Origin: Stenotrophomonas sp. ATCM1_4
Lineage (GTDB): Bacteria; Pseudomonadota; Gammaproteobacteria; Xanthomonadales; Xanthomonadaceae
Assembly: GCF_004348115.1 (NCBI RefSeq)
Contig: NZ_QPFB01000001.1
Coordinates: forward strand, 3,426,028 to 3,490,027
Length of the DNA: 64,000 bases
Reading direction: 5' to 3'
The position numbers and the translations under genes were made by a program. The notes below the pieces were generated by a model. That model saw nothing but the letters and a program-made list of their open reading frames with translations, did not search any database and had not been told where the DNA came from. Within the stretch, counting starts at the first letter, position 1, and the number at the start of each line of letters is the position of its first letter. Below are positions 9,381 through 18,035 of this stretch, one piece after another.

Positions 9381-9408
9381 GCTTTATAACCAAAAGAGAT
9401 AAGCAAGG
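9381..9408. promoter_or_regulatory. AT-rich candidate CysB operator in the cysB-cysG gap
   Basis: In a GC-rich setting this short island reads TTTATAACC then AAAAGAGATAAG, with imperfect TTAT/ATAA half-sites facing each other. It is the only AT-rich patch in the divergent gap between cysB and cysG, where a LysR autoregulator normally binds. The assignment is positional; no consensus was scored. Confidence 0.35.
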
Positions 9409-9484
9409 CGACGCAAGTCATTTCCGGCCCATCGAGGGCAACGCTACGGTCAGCGGCCTCTCCCTACGATACCGCGCCACTGCC

Positions 9485-10948
9485 TTGGACGCCCCCCTGT
9501 TTCCGCTGTTTGCCGACCTCTCCGGTCGCGCCGTGTTGGTGGTGGGCGGCGGCGCGGTGGCCGAACGCAAGGTGTCGGCGCTGCTGCATGCCGGTGCCCG
9601 CCCGCGGGTGGGTGCTCCGGAACTGACGCCGCGCCTGCGGGAGCTGGCCGATGCCGGCCACCTGCAGTGGCTGCAGGGCAGCTTCGAGGACGCCTGGCTG
9701 GGCAAGGACATCTGGCTGGTCGTGGCGGCCACCGACGATGTCCCGACCAACCGCGCCGTCGCCGCCGCCGCAGGGGCACAGCGACTGTTCGTGAACGTGG
9801 TCGACGATGCCCGCCTGTCCAGTTTCCACGTGCCGGCGGTGGTCGAGCGCGGGCCACTGCAGATCGCCATTTCCAGCGGCGGTGCCGCACCGATGGTGGC
9901 CCGCCACGTGCGCCGCCAGCTGGAGCAGTTGTTCGACGGTGCCTGGGGCCAGCTGGTGGAACTGGTTGGCCGCCACCGGCGCAGCATCCGCAGCCGTTTC
10001 CCGGAGCTGGGCGCACGCCGCCAGTTCTTCGACCGGCTGATCGAGAGCCCCCTGCTCGGCCTGCTGCGGCGTCGCCAGGACGGCGCGGCCGATGCCCTGC
10101 TGTCCGAGGCCATCGCCGGCACGGTCGCTCCGGCCCAGGGCTCGGTGGTGCTGGTCGGCGCGGGCTCGGGCGACCCCGGGCTGCTTACGTTGGGGGCACT
10201 GCGCGCACTCAACCAGGCCGACGTGATCCTCTACGACCGCCTGGTCAGCATCGAAGTACTGCAGTTGGCACGTCGCGATGCCGAGTACATCGAGGTCGGC
10301 AAGTCGGCCAAGGGCCACAGCACCGCGCAGCAGGACATCCATGCGCTGATGCTGGAGCACGCCAGTGCCGGCCGCCGCGTGGTGCGCCTCAAGGGCGGGG
10401 ACGCCTTCGTGTTCGGCCGCGGCGGCGAGGAACTGCAGTTCCTGCGTGCGCATGGCGTGCCTTATGAGGTCGTGCCCGGCATCACCGCTGCCCTGGCCTG
10501 CGCCGCGTACGCCGGCATTCCGTTGACCCACCGCGACCACGCCCAGCAGCTGCGCCTGGTCACCGCGCACTGCAAGGACTCGATGGACACGCTGGATTGG
10601 CCGGAACTGGCCAAGGCCCGGCAGACCCTGGTGTTCTACATGGGCGTCGGGGCGCTGGAACAGATCCAGGCACGCCTGCTCGCTGCCGGACTGGCCGCCG
10701 GCACGCCGTTCGCGCTGATCGAGAACGGCTCGCGCCGCGAGCAGCGGGTGATCACCGGCCCGCTGCATGCCCTGCCCGAAACCGCCCGGCAACACCAGGT
10801 GCAATCCCCCGCACTACTGGTGCTCGGCGAGGTGGCGGCGTTGGCCGACGAGCTGCACTGGTTCGGGGCCGCGCCGTTGCACGGCAGGACCACCCCGCCC
10901 TCACCTTCCACAAAGACGCCGCCGACGACACTGGCCGACGCCGCCTGA
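9485..10948 (+). CDS. cysG: Siroheme synthase, trifunctional
   Basis: 487 residues from a TTG at 9485, chosen because homology begins at [11 protein letters not shown]; the frame is open far upstream but that part is antisense to cysB. The N-terminal half is precorrin-2 dehydrogenase/ferrochelatase (NAD-binding [11 protein letters not shown] near residue 20, then the dimerisation helix region). The C-terminal half is uroporphyrinogen-III C-methyltransferase ([14 protein letters not shown] near 220, [16 protein letters not shown] near 300). Together they turn uroporphyrinogen III into siroheme, the CysI cofactor. cysK follows after 23 bases. The function is secure; the start codon is the weak point. 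Confidence 0.93.
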   Translation: MDAPLFPLFADLSGRAVLVVGGGAVAERKVSALLHAGARPRVGAPELTPRLRELADAGHLQWLQGSFEDAWLGKDIWLVVAATDDVPTNRAVAAAAGAQRLFVNVVDDARLSSFHVPAVVERGPLQIAISSGGAAPMVARHVRRQLEQLFDGAWGQLVELVGRHRRSIRSRFPELGARRQFFDRLIESPLLGLLRRRQDGAADALLSEAIAGTVAPAQGSVVLVGAGSGDPGLLTLGALRALNQADVILYDRLVSIEVLQLARRDAEYIEVGKSAKGHSTAQQDIHALMLEHASAGRRVVRLKGGDAFVFGRGGEELQFLRAHGVPYEVVPGITAALACAAYAGIPLTHRDHAQQLRLVTAHCKDSMDTLDWPELAKARQTLVFYMGVGALEQIQARLLAAGLAAGTPFALIENGSRREQRVITGPLHALPETARQHQVQSPALLVLGEVAALADELHWFGAAPLHGRTTPPSPSTKTPPTTLADAA

Positions 10949-10971
10949 CCCCCTCTTCCCTGGAGAACCCC

Positions 10972-11931
10972 ATGGCCATCTACAACAGCATTCTGGACAC
11001 CATCGGCAATACCCCGGTAGTCAAACTCAACCGCCTGGCGCCGGCTGGCGTGGATGTGTACGTCAAGGTCGAGTCGTTCAACCCGGGCGGCTCGGTCAAG
11101 GACCGCCTGGCCCTGGCCATCATCCTGGACGCCGAGAAGAAGGGCCTGATCAAGCCCGGCGACACCATCGTCGAGGCAACCTCGGGCAACACCGGCGTGG
11201 CACTGGCCATGGTCGCCGCCGCACGCGGCTACAAGTTCGTCGCCACGATGGTGGAAACCTTCTCGGTCGAGCGCCGCAAGCTGATGCGCGCCTATGGCGC
11301 CAAGGTCATCCTGACCCCGGCCGCCGAGCGTGGCAGCGGCATGGTGCGCAAGGCCAGGGAACTGGCCGAGCAGCACGGCTGGTTCCTGGCCAGCCAGTTC
11401 GCCAATCCGGCCAACCCGGCCTTCCACCGCCAGACCACCGCCGCCGAGATCCTGCGTGACTTCGCCGGCAAGCGGCTGGACTACTTCGTCAGCGGCTGGG
11501 GCACCGGCGGCACCCTGACCGGCGTTGGCGAAATACTGAAACTGGCCCGCCCGGAGACCCGCATCATCGCCACCGAGCCGGCCGGCGCCGCGCTGCTGGC
11601 CGGCAAGGACTTCACCCCACACAAGATCCAGGGCTGGACCCCGGACTTCGTGCCGGAGGTGCTCAACCGCGAGGTCTACGACGCGCTCTACTCGGTGCAG
11701 GACGAGCGCGCCATCGAGATCGCGCGCCGCCTGGCCGCCGAGGAAGGCATCTTCGTCGGCATCTCCTCCGGCGCCACGGTGGCCACCGCGCTGGAAGTGG
11801 CGGCCAAGGCCGAAGCCGGCTCGGTGGTGCTGGCGGTGGCCCCGGATACCGGCGAGCGTTACTTCTCCACCCCGCTGTTCGCCGACGTCAACGATGGCTC
11901 GGACGACGACTGGCTGGCCGGTCTGCCGTAA
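10972..11931 (+). CDS. cysK: Cysteine synthase A (O-acetylserine sulfhydrylase)
   Basis: 319 residues, ATG with GGAG upstream. A PLP fold type II enzyme that makes cysteine from O-acetylserine and sulfide in the cytoplasm. Visible: SVKDR with the PLP lysine K43, the substrate loop TSGNTG (70-75), GTGGTLTG near residue 175 for the PLP phosphate, and the C-terminal GISSGAT. Length and motifs favour CysK over the shorter CysM. It closes the sulfur pathway begun by CysH and CysJI and is probably co-transcribed with cysG. A terminator hairpin follows 24 bases after the stop. Confidence 0.95.
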   Translation: MAIYNSILDTIGNTPVVKLNRLAPAGVDVYVKVESFNPGGSVKDRLALAIILDAEKKGLIKPGDTIVEATSGNTGVALAMVAAARGYKFVATMVETFSVERRKLMRAYGAKVILTPAAERGSGMVRKARELAEQHGWFLASQFANPANPAFHRQTTAAEILRDFAGKRLDYFVSGWGTGGTLTGVGEILKLARPETRIIATEPAGAALLAGKDFTPHKIQGWTPDFVPEVLNREVYDALYSVQDERAIEIARRLAAEEGIFVGISSGATVATALEVAAKAEAGSVVLAVAPDTGERYFSTPLFADVNDGSDDDWLAGLP

Positions 11932-11955
11932 CCGCCATTACTGGATGCATCCGTC

Positions 11956-11985
11956 GAAGGCCGCCTCCGGGCGGCCTTCGTGTTT
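11956..11985 (+). terminator. Terminator after cysK
   Basis: Perfect 10-bp stem GAAGGCCGCC (11956-11965) with GGCGGCCTTC (11970-11979), 4-base loop, followed by GTGTTT. The T-tract is weak, but position and stem strength fit the end of the cysG-cysK unit. Confidence 0.75.
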
Positions 11986-12108
11986 GCCGCCCGCGACGTG
12001 AAGACGAATCGCGCCCGATGAGACGGGACCGGTGCAGACTGGCCGCGGGCAGGTCGCCCGGGTGTGCCGTCACACTTTTCTCATACAGGGAGCGGGAAGA
12101 TCACAGCC

Positions 12109-12693
12109 ATGAGCATCGAAGTCTGGCAGGGCGACATCACCGAACTGGCGGTTGACGCCATCGTCAACGCGGCCAACGAAACCCTGCTTGGCGGCGGCGG
12201 TGTGGACGGGGCCATCCATCGCGCGGCAGGCCCGGGCCTGCTGGCCGAGTGCGAGCGCCTGCCGGAACTGCGGCTGGGCGTGCGCTGCCCGACCGGCGAG
12301 GTCCGCGCCACCGACGGCTACAACCTGCCGGCCCGCCATGTGTTCCACGCGGTCGGCCCGGTGTGGCGCGACGGCCGTTATGACGAGGCCGCGCTGCTGG
12401 CCAACTGCTATTGGCAGTCGCTGCGGCTGGCCGAACAGATGGGGCTGGAATCGATCGCATTCCCGGCCATCAGCTGCGGGGTGTACGGCTACCCGCTGCA
12501 CCAGGCCGCGACCATCGCCGTCACCGAAACCATGACCTGGCAGAAGAGCCACCCGCACCCGCTGCGCATCATCCTGGTGGCGTACAACGCGGCGGCCTTC
12601 AAGATCTACCAGCAGGCGCTGGCCAGGGAAGGCCTGAGCAGCGAGCCGGCGGCACCGCCGCTGGTGCCACTGGTCGGGCTGGCGGCCGGCTGA
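12109..12693 (+). CDS. Macro-domain protein, YmdB-like O-acetyl-ADP-ribose deacetylase
   Basis: 194 residues from ATG 12109, preceded by a purine-rich GGGAAGA; a GTG 45 bases earlier is less likely. A single macro domain: GDIT near residue 7, [22 protein letters not shown] (22-43) for the distal ribose, and [12 protein letters not shown] near 120 for the phosphate loop. This family hydrolyses O-acetyl-ADP-ribose and removes mono-ADP-ribose from proteins. About 25 C-terminal residues, Ala/Pro/Leu-rich, extend past the fold. It stands alone, convergent with the M1 peptidase gene. Fold assignment is very secure; the in vivo substrate is not shown. Confidence 0.92.
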   Translation: MSIEVWQGDITELAVDAIVNAANETLLGGGGVDGAIHRAAGPGLLAECERLPELRLGVRCPTGEVRATDGYNLPARHVFHAVGPVWRDGRYDEAALLANCYWQSLRLAEQMGLESIAFPAISCGVYGYPLHQAATIAVTETMTWQKSHPHPLRIILVAYNAAAFKIYQQALAREGLSSEPAAPPLVPLVGLAAG

Positions 12694-12774
12694 GGCAGTC
12701 CTTCCGGTTCAGGAACGGCCCTTCCCCTGCCTGCGGCACAGGGAGGCGGTGGTCATGCGCCGTCGAGGATTCCG

Positions 12775-12803
12775 GGCAGGCCGGGACTGCATCCCGGCCT
12801 GCC
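12775..12803. terminator. Bidirectional terminator between macro-domain and M1 peptidase genes
   Basis: Perfect 12-bp stem GGCAGGCCGGGA (12775-12786) with TCCCGGCCTGCC (12792-12803) and a 5-base loop, immediately beyond the peptidase stop. The two flanking genes converge, so it can serve both. No long T-tract on either side. Confidence 0.65.
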
Positions 12804-12805
12804 GA

Positions 12806-14131
12806 TCAGATCTGGCCGCCGGTGCCGTAGACCCACGCATCGAAGAACGGCTGCAGCGATCGCCCTGCCGCCGCTTCCATCGCCTGCTGGAAATCCCGGG
12901 TCACCACCGAGCGCCCGTCATTGGCCTGGGTATAGGCACGCAGCCCCTGCCAGAACACCGCCTCGCCCAGTTCGCCGCGCAGGCGATGCAGCACGTAGGC
13001 GCCCTTCTGGTAGACCACGGCGCGGTCATCGGCGCTGGGCCTGTTCCAGTCCGGATACACCAGTGCGCGGTCCGCCCCGCTCTCGCGCAGCGTGCCGATG
13101 CGTGCTTCCCAACGCGCCACCATCTGCTGGTACGCCGCCTCGCCCTGCGCATGCTGCAGCCACGCGGCGGTCATGAAGTTGGCCATGCCTTCGTTGAGCC
13201 AGAAGTGCTCCCAGCCCGCGCAGGTCACCCGGTTGCCCCACCATTGGTGGGCCGCCTCATGGGCCAGCAGGCCCTGCCGGCCCGGGTCGTCCAGCAGCTC
13301 CTTGCCATAGGCTTCGGACAGCAGCGAAAGCCCCGCCATTTCCTGGCCGATCGTGCGCGCCACCAAGGCCTGATGATAGTCGCCGTTGTAGGCCAGTCCG
13401 GCGCGTGCGGCGAAGAAGTCGAGCATGTCACCGGTGGCGGCGAACACCTGCGCCAGCTCAGCATCGGTGCGGTCCACCGAATAGAAGTGCAGGTCGATGC
13501 TCCCGTGGCGCTGCTGCACGTGCCGGTACGGGCCGGCGGCGAAACCATAGACATAGCCCGGCATCGGCGTGCGCAGCCGCCAACGGCGCTCGATGCGGCC
13601 ATCGTCGAGCAGGCGGGACGGCATCACCTCGCCTACCGCGGTGGCCTGCACGGTGCCTGGCAGGCGCAAGGCAAGGTCCAGCGTGGCCCGTGCATCCGGC
13701 GCATCCAGCGAGGGCATCCATTGGCTGGTGGAGAAGACCGTGTAGGCCTCGTTGCGGGCGGGTGCGAACTCCAGCCCGAACGGTGGCTTGCCGTGGTAGC
13801 GCAAGGCCACGCTGGACGTTTCACCCGGTGCCAGTGGCGCGGGCAAGGTGATGCGCAGCTTGCCTTCGCCCTGCGTGAAGTCCAGCGGGGCTTCGCCCTG
13901 GCGTACCGCCGCAATCTGCAAGGCGCCGCTGTCCAGCTCCAGCTGCTGCAACGGCGCATCGCCGGCGCGGAAGCGCACGACCTGTTCGCCCTGGATTTCA
14001 CCGGCGGCGATGTCCAGGTCCAGCATGGTCTGGTAATGCAGCACCTGGAAGTTCCGCTCCGCCGAGATGCCGGACAGCGGCAACCACAGGGCCAGTGCCC
14101 ACCACCACCGGTGCTGTTTGCCTTCGCGCAT
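12806..14131 (-). CDS. M1-family zinc aminopeptidase-like protein, secreted
   Basis: 441 residues from ATG 14131. The N-terminus (EGKQHRWWWALALWLPLSGISA) looks like a signal peptide with cleavage near residue 24. The zinc site is intact: H291-E292-A-A-H295 and the third ligand E314 in FWLNEGMANF, spaced as in M1 peptidases. The usual GAMEN exopeptidase motif is replaced by QEMAGLSL, so substrate choice may differ. About half the length of classical M1 enzymes: only the N-terminal beta domain and catalytic domain are present. Likely periplasmic or membrane-attached. The gene stands alone. Confidence 0.85.
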   Translation of the reverse strand: MREGKQHRWWWALALWLPLSGISAERNFQVLHYQTMLDLDIAAGEIQGEQVVRFRAGDAPLQQLELDSGALQIAAVRQGEAPLDFTQGEGKLRITLPAPLAPGETSSVALRYHGKPPFGLEFAPARNEAYTVFSTSQWMPSLDAPDARATLDLALRLPGTVQATAVGEVMPSRLLDDGRIERRWRLRTPMPGYVYGFAAGPYRHVQQRHGSIDLHFYSVDRTDAELAQVFAATGDMLDFFAARAGLAYNGDYHQALVARTIGQEMAGLSLLSEAYGKELLDDPGRQGLLAHEAAHQWWGNRVTCAGWEHFWLNEGMANFMTAAWLQHAQGEAAYQQMVARWEARIGTLRESGADRALVYPDWNRPSADDRAVVYQKGAYVLHRLRGELGEAVFWQGLRAYTQANDGRSVVTRDFQQAMEAAAGRSLQPFFDAWVYGTGGQI

Positions 14132-14190
14132 GTGCTGCTGCCTTGTTCGGGAAGTCGCGATTGTAGGGGCAGGTTGCTTCTGGGGCTCCC

Positions 14191-14316
14191 CCCTCCCCAG
14201 CCCTCCCCTTGGCTGCGCCAAAGGGAGGGAGCAGTCCCGCGCGATCTGTCAGGTCATCGCAGCACTCGCTTTGGTGCCCCTCCCTTTGGCGCAGCCAAGG
14301 GGAGGGCTGGGGAGGG
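14191..14316. repeat. Perfect 39-bp inverted repeat with 48-base spacer
   Basis: Arms 14191-14229 and 14278-14316 are exact reverse complements over 39 bases. The arms are C/G-rich, beginning CCCTCCCCAGCCCTCCCC, with TTGGCTGCGCCAA inside. It lies in the divergent-free gap between the M1 peptidase start and the aldolase stop, and contains no ORF. It looks like a palindromic intergenic repeat rather than a simple terminator, because each arm already contains its own GGCTGCGCC-type mini-dyad. Confidence 0.85.
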
Positions 14317-14342
14317 ACAAGCTTTTCCTTCCAACAAACGCA

Positions 14343-14373
14343 GAAACGAAAACGCCGGCACAAGGCCGGCGTT
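14343..14373 (-). terminator. Terminator of the aldolase gene
   Basis: Stem AACGCCGGC (14351-14359) with GCCGGCGTT (14365-14373), 5-base loop; on the minus strand it is followed by TTTTCGTTTC. It lies 25 bases after the stop codon at 14399. Confidence 0.8.
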
Positions 14374-14398
14374 CCCGATCAATCACAGCCGATGGCGA

Positions 14399-15403
14399 TC
14401 AGCCGTTCCACTTGCCCAGCGCCGCCTGGCCGTTTTCCTTGGCGCGCTCGAACACGGTCTTCTGTGCGGCGGCGTAGTTGCCCTTCATGTCCTTGGCCCA
14501 CAGCTTCAGCGCGGCCTGCTGCATGGCGCGGCCGTAGGAGAAGCTCAGCGGCCACGGCAGGTTGCCCAGCTGGTTCATGGCGTTGAGGTGCGCGGTGGAC
14601 TGCTCGTCGCTCTGGCCACCGGACAGGAACACGATGCCCGGCATGATGGCCGGCACGGTCGACTTCAGGCACATCACGGTCGACTCGGCCACTTCCTCCA
14701 CGTCCACCTGCTCGTCGCAGGTCTTGCCCGGGATGACCATCGAGGCCTTCAGGATGGTGCCTTCCAGCACCACGTTCTGCTGGTACAGCGCATCGAACAG
14801 CGAGCGCAGGGTGGCTTCGGTGACTTCGTAGCAGGTCTCGATGTCGTGGTCGCCGTCCATGATCACTTCCGGCTCGACCATCGGCACCAGGCCGCATTCC
14901 TGGCACAGGGCGGCATAACGGGCCAGCGCATGGGCGTTGGACTCGATGCAGGTGCCCGACGGCATGCTCTCGCCGATGTTGATGACCGCACGCCACTTGG
15001 CGAAGCGGGCGCCGAGCTTGTAGTACTCCTGCAGGCGCTCACGCAGGCCGTCCAGGCCTTCGGTGACCAGCTCGCCCGGGCAGCCGGCCAGCGGGTGCGC
15101 ACCCTTGTCGACCTTGATGCCCGGGATCATGCCGTTGTCGGCCATGTACTTGGCGAACGGCACGCCGTCCTTGGTCGACTGGCGGATGGTTTCGTCGTAC
15201 AGGATCGCGCCGGAGATGTGCTCGTTGAGCTTGGGCGTGGTCAGCAGCAGCTCGCGATAGGCACGGCGGTTCTCTTCCGTGTTCTCGATGCCGACGCTGG
15301 CAAAGCGCTTGGCAATCGTGCCGGTGGATTCGTCGATGGCGATGATGCCCTTGCCCGGTGCGACCATTGCCTGGGCGGTTTCAGCCAGCAGTTCGATGCT
15401 CAT
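14399..15403 (-). CDS. fda: Fructose-bisphosphate aldolase, class I
   Basis: 334 residues, ATG with AGGAAA upstream. It cleaves fructose-1,6-bisphosphate to dihydroxyacetone phosphate and glyceraldehyde-3-phosphate through a lysine Schiff base. K219 in TILKASMVIPG is the Schiff-base lysine; GIIAIDEST (residues 19-27) is the class I N-terminal signature. There are no class II zinc histidines. This eukaryote-like class I enzyme is characteristic of Xanthomonadaceae (known). It is downstream of pyk on the same strand across 165 bases with a terminator between, so separately transcribed. Confidence 0.94.
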   Translation of the reverse strand: MSIELLAETAQAMVAPGKGIIAIDESTGTIAKRFASVGIENTEENRRAYRELLLTTPKLNEHISGAILYDETIRQSTKDGVPFAKYMADNGMIPGIKVDKGAHPLAGCPGELVTEGLDGLRERLQEYYKLGARFAKWRAVINIGESMPSGTCIESNAHALARYAALCQECGLVPMVEPEVIMDGDHDIETCYEVTEATLRSLFDALYQQNVVLEGTILKASMVIPGKTCDEQVDVEEVAESTVMCLKSTVPAIMPGIVFLSGGQSDEQSTAHLNAMNQLGNLPWPLSFSYGRAMQQAALKLWAKDMKGNYAAAQKTVFERAKENGQAALGKWNG

Positions 15404-15514
15404 TGAGTTTCCTGTAACAGGGGTGCGGGAAGACCCGGATTATAGCCCGGCCCGCTCGCGAGCTGTCCGCCCGCAAGGTCTGGAACCGGTTTCAATCCGC
15501 CCTGTCAGGACAAA

Positions 15515-15549
15515 TCTTGTCCGCCCCGATCAGCTTCCTGACCGGGGCG
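15515..15549 (-). terminator. Terminator of pyk
   Basis: CGCCCCG (15522-15528) pairs with CGGGGCG (15543-15549) and TCAG with CTGA inside, one A/C mismatch, CTTC loop. It sits 20 bases after the pyk stop on the minus strand. Confidence 0.6.
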
Positions 15550-15568
15550 TTGTCTCACGCCCGCGCGA

Positions 15569-17035
15569 TCAGAGTTCGCCCAGGCCGCTGGCGCGACCGT
15601 CCGCACCCACTTCGAGCAGGCGCAGCGTGTTGGTGGCGCCGTGGGTTTCCATGTGCTCACCACTGGTGAACACCACGCGGTCACCGGCTTCCAGCTGTCC
15701 GGCCTCGACCAGCAGGCGGATGCTGCCACGCGCGGCTTCGCGCGGGGTCAGGCCACGGCTGTCGAAGTTGATCGGGAACACATCGCGCATCAGCGCCATC
15801 TGGCGGCGTGCACCGTCATGGCGGGTGACCGCGTAGATCGGCGCCTTGGCACGGAAGCGCGACAGGTAACGCGCGGTGCCACCGGATTCGGTCATCGCCA
15901 CGATGGCGCGCACGCCCACGTGCTGGGACAGGAACATGGTGGCCATGGCGATGGCCTGGTCGGCGCGCTCCAGGTTGCGCGGCGAGGCGTTGAAGTCGGT
16001 TTCGGTCTGGAACTGGCGCTCGGCGCCCAGGCAGATGCGGGCCATCGCCTCGACCGCCTTGACCGGGTAGGCGCCGGCCGCGGTTTCGGCCGACAGCATC
16101 ACCGCATCGGTGCCGTCGATGACCGAGTTGGCCACGTCCAGCACTTCGGCGCGGGTCGGGATCGGGCTTTCCACCATCGACTGCAGCATCTGCGTGGCGG
16201 TGATCACCACCTTGTTCTGCGCCAGCGAGGCCTTGATGATCTTCTTCTGCAGGCCCGGCAGCTCGGCATCGCCGATTTCCACGCCCAGGTCGCCGCGGGC
16301 CACCATCACCACGTCGCTGGCCTCGACGATCTCCTCCAGGTTCTCGATGGCTTCGGTGCGCTCGATCTTGGACACCAGCGCCGCGTCACAGCCATGCTGC
16401 TGGGCGATCGCGCGTGCGTCGTTCATGTCCTGCGCATTGCGGCAGAACGAGACGGCGATGAAGTCCACGCCGATCTTGGCGACGATGCCGATCAGTTCCT
16501 TGTCACGCTCGGTCAGCGCGCCCAGCGACAGGCCGCCGCCCTGCTTGTTCAGGCCCTTGCGGTCGGACAACACGCCATCGTTGAGCACGGTGTTGATGAT
16601 GCGCTCGCCCTGCACTTCGACCACCTGCAGCTGCATCAAGCCGTCATCGAGCAGCAGGACGTCACCCGGACCCACGTCCTGCGGCAGCCCCAGGTAGCTC
16701 ACGCCCACCTGGCTGGCATCGCCTGACGGCGCGCTGCTGCTGGCGATCAGGTCGAAGCGGTCGCCCGCCTTGAGCGTGACCTTGCCTTCGGCAAAGCGTT
16801 CGATGCGGATCTTCGGGCCCGGCAGGTCGGCCAGGATGCCCACTTCCACGCCCACGCGCTGCGCGGCGGCGCGGACCTCGGCGGCGCGCTTGGCCTGGCC
16901 GGACGGATCGCCGTGGGAGAAGTTCAGGCGGACCACGTTGACGCCAGCGCGGAACAGCTCATCCAGTACCCCTGGCGCATCGGTGGCAGGGCCGAGGGTG
17001 GCAAGAATCTTGGTGCGGCGCTGACGTTCAAGCAT
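15569..17035 (-). CDS. pyk: Pyruvate kinase
   Basis: 488 residues from ATG 17035, which has GGGAGA upstream and gives the canonical start MLERQRRTKILATLGPAT. It converts phosphoenolpyruvate and ADP to pyruvate and ATP. Visible: NFSHG near residue 47, the active-site stretch VMVARGDLGVE near 250, ITATQMLQSM near 285, and the C-terminal allosteric domain with TESGGTARYLSRFRA. It is the second gene of the glycolytic stretch after pgk, with 355 bases of upstream non-coding DNA holding several dyads. Assignment is secure. Confidence 0.96.
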   Translation of the reverse strand: MLERQRRTKILATLGPATDAPGVLDELFRAGVNVVRLNFSHGDPSGQAKRAAEVRAAAQRVGVEVGILADLPGPKIRIERFAEGKVTLKAGDRFDLIASSSAPSGDASQVGVSYLGLPQDVGPGDVLLLDDGLMQLQVVEVQGERIINTVLNDGVLSDRKGLNKQGGGLSLGALTERDKELIGIVAKIGVDFIAVSFCRNAQDMNDARAIAQQHGCDAALVSKIERTEAIENLEEIVEASDVVMVARGDLGVEIGDAELPGLQKKIIKASLAQNKVVITATQMLQSMVESPIPTRAEVLDVANSVIDGTDAVMLSAETAAGAYPVKAVEAMARICLGAERQFQTETDFNASPRNLERADQAIAMATMFLSQHVGVRAIVAMTESGGTARYLSRFRAKAPIYAVTRHDGARRQMALMRDVFPINFDSRGLTPREAARGSIRLLVEAGQLEAGDRVVFTSGEHMETHGATNTLRLLEVGADGRASGLGEL

Positions 17036-17351
17036 TGTGCGAAGTCTCCCTATCGAAGCCGCCGAAAGTAGCACATCCATTGCATGACAACGATGTCGCA
17101 TACGATTTCATAAGACACTTTCTGCACTGTCCCAAAGACAGCTGGGACAGCCTGTCTGGACATACCGTACGGTATGACAACGCGGGTCCCATCGCTGTCC
17201 CGAACTGCATGCACCGGGAACATGATGGCGCAATGATGCGGCGATGTCCGGGCCGCTGCGTGGCGGAGAAGGGACATCCCCACCGGACAGACGGGACAGG
17301 CTGCGCCGTGCCAGCGGGCGGAACGCAACGCCCCGGGGGAACCCTGCCCTG
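17036..17351. promoter_or_regulatory. Upstream region of pyk with an operator-like palindrome
   Basis: No convincing ORF. It contains a perfect 16-bp palindrome CATACCGTACGGTATG at 17161-17176, flanked by CTGTCCC (17127-17133 and 17195-17201) and GGGACAG (17144-17150, and again near 17293). This pattern of dyads around 100-160 bases before the pyk start looks like regulator sites, but I cannot name the regulator. Confidence 0.4.
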
Positions 17352-17388
17352 GAACGCACAGGCCCCGCGAAGCGGGGCCTGTGCGTTC
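17352..17388 (-). terminator. Strong hairpin after the HAD phosphatase gene
   Basis: Perfect 17-bp stem GAACGCACAGGCCCCGC (17352-17368) with its complement (17372-17388), 3-base loop, two bases beyond the stop at 17391. No T-tract follows on the minus strand, but stem strength suggests it closes the pgk-HAD unit. Confidence 0.7.
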
Positions 17389-17390
17389 GT

Positions 17391-18035
17391 TCAACCGTGC
17401 AGTACCGCAGCCAGTTCGTCCGGCGTCTCCGCCAACCGCCCTGCCCCGGCGGCGAGCAGTTCCTCGCGGCCGCCGAACCCCCACAGCACACCGACATTGC
17501 GCATGCCGTGGTGACGCGCGCCTTCGATGTCCATGCGGCGGTCACCGATCATCCAGCATTGCGCCGGCGCCAACGACAGCCGCTGCAGGGCCTCGGCGAT
17601 CAACTGCGGCTTGTCGCTGCGCGAGCCGTCCGGCGTGGCACCGATGACGTCCTCGAAGCAACCGCCAAACGGCAGGTGCTCGATGATGCGCTGGGCATGC
17701 GGTTCGTTCTTGGCGGTGACCACGGCCAGGCGATGCCCGGCCGCGTGCAGGCCCTGCACGACCTCACCGATACCGGCGTAGATATCGTGCTCCTGCCAGC
17801 CAAGCACTTCGAAGCGCTCGCGGTACAGCTCCACTGCCTGCTCCACGCGCTGCACATCGTTGAACAGCGGGCCGAAACTGGTGCGCAGCGACGGGCCGAT
17901 CCACTTGCGCAACTCGGCCTCCGGCGGCACCGGTTGCTGCATCTTCTCCAGTGCGTAGGCCACGCAGCGGGTGATCCCGACGGCCGAATCAATCAGCGTG
18001 CCGTCCAGATCGAAGAAGAACACATCCCGGCTCAC
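17391..18035 (-). CDS. HAD-superfamily phosphatase, phosphoglycolate phosphatase-like
   Basis: 214 residues with a GTG start that overlaps the pgk stop (GTGA). HAD motif I is [10 protein letters not shown] with D9 and D11; motif II is VVTAKN near residue 105, motif III lysine is in SDKPQ near 142, motif IV is [12 protein letters not shown] near 160. The cap is a small helical type 1. Gph-type enzymes remove phosphate from 2-phosphoglycolate or related sugar phosphates. Coupling to pgk suggests a clean-up role for side products of lower glycolysis, but this is inference; the substrate is not fixed by the sequence. Confidence 0.85.
   Translation of the reverse strand: MSRDVFFFDLDGTLIDSAVGITRCVAYALEKMQQPVPPEAELRKWIGPSLRTSFGPLFNDVQRVEQAVELYRERFEVLGWQEHDIYAGIGEVVQGLHAAGHRLAVVTAKNEPHAQRIIEHLPFGGCFEDVIGATPDGSRSDKPQLIAEALQRLSLAPAQCWMIGDRRMDIEGARHHGMRNVGVLWGFGGREELLAAGAGRLAETPDELAAVLHG

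Noticed and set aside
8228..9484. Long plus-strand open frame that runs into cysG, giving a 906-residue protein
   Set aside because: The upstream part is antisense to cysB and has no recognisable domain; the CysG homology begins at 9485. It is an artefact of high GC.
12749..15406. 885-residue plus-strand frame
   Set aside because: Antisense to the M1 peptidase and aldolase and crosses the inverted repeat; no domain is visible.
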